In this document: positions 1 through 4,981 of the stretch, one piece after another
Layout: each line of letters begins with the position of its first letter
Numbering within the stretch: position 1 is the stretch's first letter
Origin: Clostridiales bacterium
GTDB taxonomy: Bacteria; Bacillota; Clostridia; Lachnospirales; Lachnospiraceae
Length of the DNA stretch: 6,505 nucleotides
Direction: 5' to 3'
NCBI GenBank assembly: GCA_019420425.1
Contig: JAHZHG010000163.1
Span: 1-6,505 of the forward strand
Translations under genes and position numbers: made by a program
Notes under the pieces: model-generated
What the model was told of the DNA's origin: nothing
Databases searched by the model: none
The model's input: the letters and a program-made list of their open reading frames with translations, nothing else

Positions 1-133
1 CTCTGGCACTCTGCTGGATACAGAGGGCAGCGTAAATGAGCTGGCCAGGATGCTGGGCGGCGCAAAGATTACTGACCGTGTGGTGGAGAGTGCGCGGGAG
101 ATGAAAGAACTGGCACTGGCCGCAAAATATTAA
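1..133 (+). CDS. recN: DNA repair protein RecN, C-terminal end (5' partial)
   Basis: Only the last 43 codons and the TAA stop are inside the window; the first complete codon begins at position 2. The peptide starts SGTLLDTEGSVNELARM, continues with LGG and an amphipathic helix, and ends ELALAAKY. This matches the C-terminal tail of RecN, the SMC-like ATPase that acts early in double-strand break repair, where a helix of ELARMLGG type follows the last strand of the ATPase head. The ATPase motifs themselves lie upstream of the window. The identification rests on the short tail plus context: recN directly upstream of spoIVB is a conserved order in spore-forming Firmicutes. Transcription probably stops at the hairpin just downstream. 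Confidence 0.85.
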   Translation, partial: SGTLLDTEGSVNELARMLGGAKITDRVVESAREMKELALAAKY

Positions 134-135
134 CA

Positions 136-164
136 GAGTGAAAACCATATTTCTTCGCATACTA
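136..164 (+). promoter_or_regulatory. Candidate sigma-G (forespore) promoter for spoIVB
   Basis: CATACTA at 158-164 is a perfect match to the sigma-G -10 consensus. GAGTG at 136-140, 17 bp upstream, matches four of five positions of the -35 consensus G(A/C)AT(A/G). spoIVB is known to be transcribed by sigma-G in the forespore of Bacillus subtilis, and no sigma-A-type promoter is evident before the gene, so context supports it. The expected start near 170-172 falls inside the 5' arm of the recN terminator. The -35 is imperfect and the call is a motif match only. Confidence 0.55.
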
Positions 165-206
165 AGCTCGGGATACATCGCAGGATGTACCCCGGGCTTT
201 CTTTTT
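164..206 (+). terminator. Rho-independent terminator after recN
   Basis: A 16-position stem pairs 164-179 with 184-199: 14 Watson-Crick pairs, one G-T wobble and one A-C mismatch. The loop is the 4-nt GCAG at 180-183. The T-rich tail TCTTTTT follows at 200-206. It should end recN transcription before spoIVB. It may not act on transcripts starting at the adjacent candidate sigma-G promoter, because those would lack the base of the 5' arm. Confidence 0.9.
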
Positions 207-250
207 AAATTTGTTTAAGGGTTAAATTGATGAAGGAAGGATGTGAAGAA

Positions 251-1495
251 ATGACGAGGAACAAATACCGTCTGGCAGTTTTGACGGCATTTCTGGTCAG
301 CCTGGCCTGTTTTATCGTCTTTGGCTATCTCGCGCTGCAGCGCCGGATTCCGGATAGGATTATTGTGGAAACGGGTGACGAGGCGCCAAAACTGGTCAGC
401 GCCCCGCTGGATTCCCTGATCAGCGAAGAAGTGGTTCAGGCCAGCGCCGTCCAGGCCTCCAATATTCCCTCCGGTAGTCTGGAAAAATCTACAGACGGTG
501 ACTATGCGATTGCCTGTTCCCTATTCGGCGTAGTACCGCTAAAAACCGTGGATGTAACCGAACAGAACCGGGTACAGCTGTATCCTATGGGAATGCCGGT
601 TGGAATTTATTTAAAAACCGAGGGCGTTCTGGTCGTGGGCACGGCGGCTATCGACGGAATAGACGGAAGCTCCTATGAGCCGGCAAAAAATATCGTGCAG
701 TCCGGCGACTATATATTACGTGTGGATGGAAAAACGGTGGGAACCAAGGAAGAACTGGCGGAATGCATCAGCTGCTGCGGCGGGGCAACCCTGGATCTGC
801 AGGTCATGCGTAAAAGTGAGGTTATCGATCTGGCGGTGACGCCCGTGCAGACCGCCGAAAATAAATATCAGGCCGGAATCTGGGTAAGAAACGATACCCA
901 GGGCATCGGTACCATGACCTACCTGGATGAGGACGGCAGCTTCGGCGCCCTGGGCCACGGCATCAGCGATGTGGATACCAGCACATTGCTTACCCTGAAG
1001 AGCGGCACCCTGTACAAGGCCGACATTCTTTCCATCGTAAAGGGAGCCGCTGGCCAGCCCGGCGAGCTGGCCGGCGTAATCCACTACAATGATGAATCCG
1101 TGCTGGGTGAAATCACGAAAAATGAGACCAACGGTATTTACGGTACAGTGTATTCCAGCGCGTTCTTCGAGGACGGCCAGGAAACCCTGCCCGTCGCCTA
1201 CAAACAGGAGATTCACGAAGGAACCGCCACCGTCATCTGCTGCCTGGACGGAACACGCCAGGAATATGAAATCGAAATAGAAGAAATAAATCTGAACAGC
1301 GGCGACGTAAACAAAGGCATGGTAATCCGCATCACAGACCCACGGCTGCTTGAGCTGACCGGAGGCATCGTACAAGGAATGTCCGGCTCGCCCATTATCC
1401 AGAATGGAAGGATTGTGGGGGCGGTGACCCATGTCTTCGTCAACGATCCCACGAAAGGATATGGGATATTTATTGAAAACATGCTGGAACAGTGA
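251..1495 (+). CDS. spoIVB: SpoIVB, sporulation serine peptidase (family S55)
   Basis: SpoIVB is made in the forespore and secreted across its inner membrane. In B. subtilis it cleaves SpoIVFA, which releases the SpoIVFB protease to activate pro-sigma-K. The 414-residue product has a short basic N-terminus and one membrane segment (about 8-29). A PDZ domain follows (about 110-200, with GMPVGIYLKTEGVLVVG and SGDYILRVDGK), then the S55 peptidase domain. Visible motifs are ALGHGISDVDT (His236), KGMVIRITDPRLL (Asp363) and GGIVQGMSGSPIIQNG (Ser378), followed by VGAVTHVFVNDPTKGYGI. These are the likely catalytic His, Asp and Ser. It ends a few residues after this block, slightly shorter at the C-terminus than the B. 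subtilis protein. I chose ATG 251 because AAGGA (237-241) lies 9 nt upstream. ATG 230 and TTG 227 are in-frame alternatives, with AAGGG at 217-221. The gene sits alone between two terminators. Confidence 0.95.
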   Translation: MTRNKYRLAVLTAFLVSLACFIVFGYLALQRRIPDRIIVETGDEAPKLVSAPLDSLISEEVVQASAVQASNIPSGSLEKSTDGDYAIACSLFGVVPLKTVDVTEQNRVQLYPMGMPVGIYLKTEGVLVVGTAAIDGIDGSSYEPAKNIVQSGDYILRVDGKTVGTKEELAECISCCGGATLDLQVMRKSEVIDLAVTPVQTAENKYQAGIWVRNDTQGIGTMTYLDEDGSFGALGHGISDVDTSTLLTLKSGTLYKADILSIVKGAAGQPGELAGVIHYNDESVLGEITKNETNGIYGTVYSSAFFEDGQETLPVAYKQEIHEGTATVICCLDGTRQEYEIEIEEINLNSGDVNKGMVIRITDPRLLELTGGIVQGMSGSPIIQNGRIVGAVTHVFVNDPTKGYGIFIENMLEQ

Positions 1496-1513
1496 ATTTG
1501 CGGCAGGACAAGG

Positions 1514-1557
1514 AAAAGACTCTGAGCATGCAGACTTGCTTGCGTCGGGGTCTTTTT
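1514..1557 (+). terminator. Rho-independent terminator after spoIVB
   Basis: AAAAGACTCTGA (1514-1525) plus GC (1526-1527) pairs with the arm at 1542-1556, GCGTCGGGGTCTTTT, with two G-T wobbles and one bulged base. The loop is about 14 nt and the arm runs into TTTTT at 1553-1557. The hairpin begins 18 bases after the spoIVB stop, so the gene is probably monocistronic. Confidence 0.8.
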
Positions 1558-1611
1558 CGATATGGCTTGACACTGAAGTTAAAAATCAAAGCGTAAAAAG
1601 TAAAAAACATA

Positions 1612-1640
1612 TTTACAAAGGATCGCGCATATGATAGTAT
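1612..1640 (+). promoter_or_regulatory. Sigma-A promoter of the double-HTH regulator
   Basis: TTTACA at 1612-1617 (five of six to TTGACA), a spacer of exactly 17 bp, then TAGTAT at 1635-1640 (four of six to TATAAT). The predicted start is near 1647, giving a leader of about 17 nt containing the GGAGGG ribosome binding site. This placement argues against the in-frame ATG at 1631 as the start codon, since it lies upstream of the transcript. Confidence 0.75.
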
Positions 1641-1646
1641 ATATGC
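1627..1646 (+). promoter_or_regulatory. Candidate operator dyad over the -10 box
   Basis: GCATAT (1627-1632) and ATATGC (1641-1646) are perfect inverted 6-bp arms around an 8-bp spacer holding the TAGTAT -10 box. A repressor bound here would block RNA polymerase. The natural candidate is the helix-turn-helix protein encoded just downstream, acting on its own gene. The region is AT-rich, which raises the odds of chance symmetry. Confidence 0.4.
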
Positions 1647-1663
1647 AAAAGGAGGGATTGCCA

Positions 1664-2824
1664 ATGTATAATATCGAGGATCTGTTTGATAAAAGAAGCA
1701 TTATCGGAACAAAACTGGAGCAATATCTGGAGGAGAAATCCTATACAAAAGCAAAGCTGTGTGAAGCCGCGGGCGTGTCCCGGCCGACATTGGACAAATT
1801 GCTGGCCGGGACTCTTACCAGCAAGACAAATTACGAAAAGCATATATCGAAGGTCCTGAACTGCCTGGCGCTTACTCCGGACATGCTGCTGGGGAAGGTG
1901 CGAAACGAATACAGCCAGGCCAGAGCAATCAGAAACATGATGCGGCTCACATCGGAGGATATTTCAAAAAACACGGGGATTTCCCTGAAGCGGCTGAACG
2001 AAATCGAGGCAGGCGGGGAGGCTGCGGTGGCAGAGCTTCGGGATATCGCTTTTTGCCTTTCCACAAGTGTAAGGGGCCTGCTGGGTACAAACTTTTTTGG
2101 GGCACAGGTTGCCACAATGGAAGTCCCTCGGAGAAGGAGCGGAGAGGAAAGAGGCGAAGCGGTGAGCGGATTCTGGGGACATATAGGAATTCTTCCGGCC
2201 AATAGGGAGACCTATCTGTGGTATCCGATAACGGGAGATACCCGCAGTGCAGTTTATCAGACAATGGACGAGGAACGTATGGTGGTTCCCTGTATGAATA
2301 ATAAAGTACTGCTGTTGAATATGCAAAATATTAAAGAAATTGCTCTTTTAGATGAAGCATGCGACCAACCGGGATTCGTCAACTGGGATCCTAAGGTAGA
2401 CTGTGGTGGAATTCCGCTGGTTTTATATGAGGCTCTTGAAGATTACCTGGAACATTGCTATGGGGAGGAGATCCCGGACCATGTATTGTCGCCGAAATTT
2501 CAGGACATCCTGCACAGGTTTTGTAAAGATAAGGGCTGGTCAGCTGAGACGATCCATGCACTAATCTATGGAGCGATTATCTATTTTCGTGACGGAAAAG
2601 ACAGATACACAGAGATTAATTTTTACGAAGAAGAAACAATCTCAGATGAAGTGGCCAATATTTATAATTTTGACGAACCAGAGCGGTTAGAGAGCACGCT
2701 CTGCTACTGTGATTCCGGCGGTGCGGAAATTATGCTGAACATGAGAAATATCTCCCTGCTGGAGCTTCCGCTGCTCAAAATCGAAGATGCCATTTGCAAA
2801 AAGCAGGAGGAGATGCTGCGCTGA
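1664..2824 (+). CDS. Double helix-turn-helix regulator with uncharacterised C-terminal domain
   Basis: A 386-residue protein. The first XRE-like helix-turn-helix region spans about 16-77, with core KLCEAAGVSRPTLDKLLAG. The second spans about 86-141, with core TSEDISKNTGISLKRLNEIEAG split as TSEDISKNTG and ISLKRLNEIEAG. A basic, glutamate-rich linker (about 154-166) leads to a C-terminal domain (about 168-380) that I cannot assign to a named family. That domain contains two related short modules: VLLLNMQNIKEIALLDEA (215-232) and EIMLNMRNISLLELPLLKI (355-373), which share LNMxNI. No membrane segment or enzyme motif is visible, so it is probably a cytoplasmic DNA-binding regulator with a sensing or oligomerisation domain. 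Start ATG 1664 is favoured by GGAGGG at 1651-1656, 7 nt upstream. The in-frame ATG 1631 overlaps the promoter. It occupies the position where spo0A is often found after spoIVB, but has no Spo0A features. Its targets are unknown; autoregulation is plausible. No clear terminator follows, so some readthrough into tetR is possible. Confidence 0.85.
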   Translation: MYNIEDLFDKRSIIGTKLEQYLEEKSYTKAKLCEAAGVSRPTLDKLLAGTLTSKTNYEKHISKVLNCLALTPDMLLGKVRNEYSQARAIRNMMRLTSEDISKNTGISLKRLNEIEAGGEAAVAELRDIAFCLSTSVRGLLGTNFFGAQVATMEVPRRRSGEERGEAVSGFWGHIGILPANRETYLWYPITGDTRSAVYQTMDEERMVVPCMNNKVLLLNMQNIKEIALLDEACDQPGFVNWDPKVDCGGIPLVLYEALEDYLEHCYGEEIPDHVLSPKFQDILHRFCKDKGWSAETIHALIYGAIIYFRDGKDRYTEINFYEEETISDEVANIYNFDEPERLESTLCYCDSGGAEIMLNMRNISLLELPLLKIEDAICKKQEEMLR

Positions 2825-2853
2825 GTATGCGGAGCGTAAAACGGAAATAGGTG

Positions 2854-2882
2854 TTGACATCAGGAAAGAAACGCAATATCAT
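2854..2882 (+). promoter_or_regulatory. Sigma-A promoter of the TetR-family gene
   Basis: A perfect TTGACA at 2854-2859, a 17-bp spacer, and TATCAT at 2877-2882 (five of six to TATAAT). The expected start near 2888-2890 coincides with the first base of the candidate operator at 2888-2909, the arrangement expected for autorepression. Confidence 0.85.
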
Positions 2883-2887
2883 ATCTA

Positions 2888-2909
2888 TGAACAAATAGAA
2901 GAATATTCA
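2888..2909 (+). promoter_or_regulatory. Candidate TetR operator at the tetR transcription start
   Basis: TGAA (2888-2891) and TTCA (2906-2909) form an inverted pair separated by 14 bp. It lies between the promoter and the tetR ribosome binding site. A second copy of this pattern, with 15 of 22 positions identical, occurs before the phosphotransferase gene at 3579-3600. Being shared between two neighbouring promoters makes it more credible than the short arms alone. The overlapping TCTAT-N6-ATAGA (2884-2899) is an alternative dyad without a second copy. Confidence 0.55.
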
Positions 2910-2920
2910 CAGGTGATTGC

Positions 2921-3547
2921 ATGGCAAAGGCGTTTACAGAAGAGGAGAGAGAGCTTATCCGCCGGAGACTCCAGGATGAGGGGCTGAAGCAATTTAAACA
3001 TAAGGGACTGAAAAAGGTGTCGGTCCGGGAACTGACGCAGGCAGCAGGGATTGCCCAGGGAGGCTTTTATACATTCTATGACAGCAAGGAAGCGCTGCTT
3101 CTGGACTGTGTGAACAGGCGGATTTCGGAGAAAATGGGCGCATTCATCAATATGCCCGTAGAGCAGTATCCGGAGGAAATGCGGGATCCGGTTCAGTTCT
3201 TGGCGGAAAGGTTCTATACGACGGGAATGCACCTGAAGGATAATCTGGTTTTTAACAACCTGATCAGCGATTCCGTGAACATCCTGCTCGGCAGCCGTGA
3301 AAATCTGGAACAGAACAGTGTCAGGGCAATCCGGGAGCTGCTGATCCATCTGATTTCCTGGTGGGAAGCCCATGGCCTTACGGTAAATGTGGACACCGGC
3401 GGGCTGCGGGCCTTTATGAAGGCCGGGGCAATTCTGTTTATGAATGAGGAAATTATCGGAAAGGAATACTTTCCGGAGCTATACCGCTCTTTTGTAGACG
3501 AGAATACAAAACGCTATGTTCAGGTAACAGGCACATTCAAACCCTGA
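2921..3547 (+). CDS. TetR/AcrR-family transcriptional regulator
   Basis: A 208-residue protein with the usual TetR length and layout. The N-terminal DNA-binding domain (about 8-60) contains the helix-turn-helix SVRELTQAAGIAQGGFYTF followed by YDSKEALL, the classic end of the TetR_N domain. Residues 65-208 are the helical ligand-binding and dimerisation domain; its ligand cannot be inferred. ATG 2921 is preceded by AGGTGA (2911-2916) at close spacing. The gene has its own strong promoter and a terminator that overlaps its stop codon. A 22-bp dyad at its own start site and a related one before the next gene suggest that it represses both. I recall a TetR-type gene (yvkB) beside the related phosphotransferase gene (yvkC) in B. 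subtilis, which supports a functional pair. Confidence 0.92.
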   Translation: MAKAFTEEERELIRRRLQDEGLKQFKHKGLKKVSVRELTQAAGIAQGGFYTFYDSKEALLLDCVNRRISEKMGAFINMPVEQYPEEMRDPVQFLAERFYTTGMHLKDNLVFNNLISDSVNILLGSRENLEQNSVRAIRELLIHLISWWEAHGLTVNVDTGGLRAFMKAGAILFMNEEIIGKEYFPELYRSFVDENTKRYVQVTGTFKP

Positions 3548-3565
3548 ATAAAATCAGGGTTTTTT
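3539..3565 (+). terminator. Rho-independent terminator overlapping the tetR stop
   Basis: AAACCCTGA (3539-3547) pairs perfectly with TCAGGGTTT (3554-3562) across the 6-nt loop ATAAAA, followed by a run of T to 3565. The TGA stop of the TetR gene (3545-3547) is the last part of the 5' arm. A ribosome at the stop would cover the hairpin, so termination could be sensitive to translation. It insulates the phosphotransferase gene from tetR transcription. Confidence 0.88.
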
Positions 3566-3578
3566 CACTACTTAGCAA

Positions 3579-3600
3579 TGAACGGAAAATAAAATGTTCA
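3579..3600 (+). promoter_or_regulatory. Candidate TetR operator and promoter of the phosphotransferase gene
   Basis: TGAAC (3579-3583) and GTTCA (3596-3600) are perfect inverted arms, extending by one pair to ATGAAC/GTTCAT (3578-3601). The spacer contains TAAAAT (3590-3595), the best -10 candidate before the gene. No convincing -35 is seen at 16-18 bp upstream, so the promoter is weak or needs help. With the -10 inside the dyad, binding there should repress. The pattern TGAA-N14-TTCA repeats that at 2888-2909. Confidence 0.55.
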
Positions 3601-3616
3601 TAGACGGGAGGAAAAT

Positions 3617-4900
3617 ATGTATATTCGCGGATTGCAAAGCATAACAAAAACGGATATTGGTTCAGCGGGAGGAAAGGGTGCAAATCTGGGGGAAATGACC
3701 AGAGCCGGCATTCCGGTTCCGCCCGGGGCAGTAGTGACTGCGCAGGCCTATGAGCGTTTTATGGAGTGCAATGGGATTGCCATATCAGACAAACCAGAGC
3801 AGATTCGTGCCGCTGTTCTGGCAGGCCGCCTGCCCGAGGAGGTGGAAACGGAGGTACGGGAGTTCTATCAAAGCCTGGGGAAGGACGCCCGGGTGGCGGT
3901 GCGTTCCTCAGCTACCGCAGAAGATCTTGAAGATGCAAGCTTTGCCGGACAGCAGCAAACCTTCCTGAATGTGCAGGGAGCGGATATGCTTATGGACGGA
4001 ATTAAAGCCTGCTATGCCTCCCTGTGGAGTGACCGGGCAGTCAGCTACCGCCGGGCAAAGGGATACGGCACGCAGCCGGTAGCCCTGGCAGTAGTTATTC
4101 AGCGCATGGTACAAAGTGACTCTGCCGGAGTGCTGTTTACCCGGAATCCCACTGCGGGGAAATCAGCGGAAATGGTGATTAATGCCTCCTACGGACTGGG
4201 CGAATCCGTAGTCTCCGGAGCGGTCAGTCCCGATGAGGTGATCTGCTCAAGGGACGGCCGGATAATCAAACAGGTAATCGGCACTAAGGAAACCATGGTT
4301 GTCTATGGAGAGAAGCAGACAGTGACTGTGCCGGTAAATGAAGCAGACAGAAAGAAGTCCAGCCTCACTCCCGTCCAGATAAAAAAGCTGGCAGAAAAAG
4401 GCGCAGAAATTGAAGCATATTATCAGATGCCCATGGATATTGAATGGGCATTTCAAGGAGAGGAGCTCTATATCCTGCAGGCCAGAGCAATAACGGCCAA
4501 AGCAGAAGCCGCCATTGACGAGGGGATGATGCCGCTTGTACGCCCGGTGAACAAAAGGATGAGAGAAACTCTGCTGTTTATGCTGGAGAAAGAACCATTT
4601 TCCTACTATCCTCTGGACTATGATTTTTCCATGATTCTCGGCAGGCAAAAGGCAGTGATCTTTGCGGAATGTGGGATAAAGGTGGATAATGAATGCGGGA
4701 TAGATGAGAACGGATTTATGTCGCTGCCAACAGAAACCTTTGGCCTGGGAAAAGGCCTTAGCCATCTTCCGGCTATGCTGATGGGAATGAAAAACCATCC
4801 GGAAAATGTCGGAAAAGCAAAGCAGATATATGCATGTGTTCAGCAAGAAATTAACCGGTTTGCTGAAGAGGATTTTTCAGGCACAGGGCTGGCAGAATGA
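3617..4900 (+). CDS. ATP-binding N-terminal part of the Rph-like phosphotransferase (ends at the internal TGA)
   Basis: This 427-residue product would be made if the TGA at 4898-4900 is obeyed. It contains the whole ATP-binding domain with all the expected nucleotide-contact motifs: GSAGGKGANLGEM at 15-27, VRSSATAED at 95-103, and DIEWAFQGEELYILQARAIT at 274-293. It also carries about 130 residues of the middle domain, breaking off in a helical segment after FSGTGLAE. It lacks the phosphohistidine domain, so it could bind ATP but should not complete phosphotransfer. The ribosome binding site is strong and the gene follows a candidate TetR operator. An automatic annotation would probably call this PEP/pyruvate-binding domain protein. 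Confidence 0.8.
   Translation: MYIRGLQSITKTDIGSAGGKGANLGEMTRAGIPVPPGAVVTAQAYERFMECNGIAISDKPEQIRAAVLAGRLPEEVETEVREFYQSLGKDARVAVRSSATAEDLEDASFAGQQQTFLNVQGADMLMDGIKACYASLWSDRAVSYRRAKGYGTQPVALAVVIQRMVQSDSAGVLFTRNPTAGKSAEMVINASYGLGESVVSGAVSPDEVICSRDGRIIKQVIGTKETMVVYGEKQTVTVPVNEADRKKSSLTPVQIKKLAEKGAEIEAYYQMPMDIEWAFQGEELYILQARAITAKAEAAIDEGMMPLVRPVNKRMRETLLFMLEKEPFSYYPLDYDFSMILGRQKAVIFAECGIKVDNECGIDENGFMSLPTETFGLGKGLSHLPAMLMGMKNHPENVGKAKQIYACVQQEINRFAEEDFSGTGLAE
4898..4900 (+). other. Premature in-frame TGA codon (context GAA TGA CGG)
   Basis: Directly after this TGA the same frame continues with RKALTDLYRLITETAYARF and then AVFPGFMMNRR, with no other stop until 6032-6034. The three complete genes upstream with TGA ends stop sensibly, each at a family-like C-terminus or before a terminator, so TGA is a normal stop in this genome. 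A single base change from CGA, AGA, GGA, TGG, TGC, TGT, TCA or TTA could have produced it. The following C makes the tetranucleotide TGAC, known in E. coli as a leaky stop. Confidence 0.9.
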
Positions 4901-4981
4901 CGGAAAGCATTAACGGATCTATACCGCCTGATTACCGAAACCGCGTACGCCCGTTTCCGCTATGCCGTTTTTCCCGGCTTC

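Noticed and set aside
146..152. CATATTT as an alternative sporulation -10 box
   Set aside because: It matches one base fewer than CATACTA at 158-164 and has no -35-like motif at the proper distance.
1567..1572. Perfect TTGACA as a -35 box after spoIVB
   Set aside because: No acceptable -10 lies 16-18 bp downstream (AGCGTA at 17 bp). The TTTACA/TAGTAT pair nearer the gene is far better placed.
716..1573. Long minus-strand open frame (285 codons) opposite spoIVB
   Set aside because: It lies antisense to a gene with unmistakable S55 peptidase motifs, its translation resembles no protein family, and no promoter or ribosome binding site supports it.
1631..1663. ATG 1631 as start of the double-HTH protein
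   Set aside because: It falls within the spacer and -10 region of the predicted promoter and lacks a ribosome binding site, whereas ATG 1664 has GGAGGG 7 nt upstream.
2884..2899. TCTAT-N6-ATAGA dyad near the tetR start as the operator
   Set aside because: It has no second copy in the window, while the overlapping TGAA-N14-TTCA dyad recurs before the neighbouring gene with the same spacing.
2885..3373. Minus-strand open frame of 162 codons opposite the TetR gene
   Set aside because: It is a shadow of the TetR coding sequence, with no recognisable domain. The plus-strand gene has a strong promoter, ribosome binding site and family motifs.
4898..4900. Selenocysteine or genome-wide reassignment of TGA
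   Set aside because: spoIVB, the double-HTH gene and tetR all end sensibly at TGA, so it is a stop here. The position is in a middle-domain linker rather than at a catalytic site, and I see no convincing SECIS-like hairpin just downstream.
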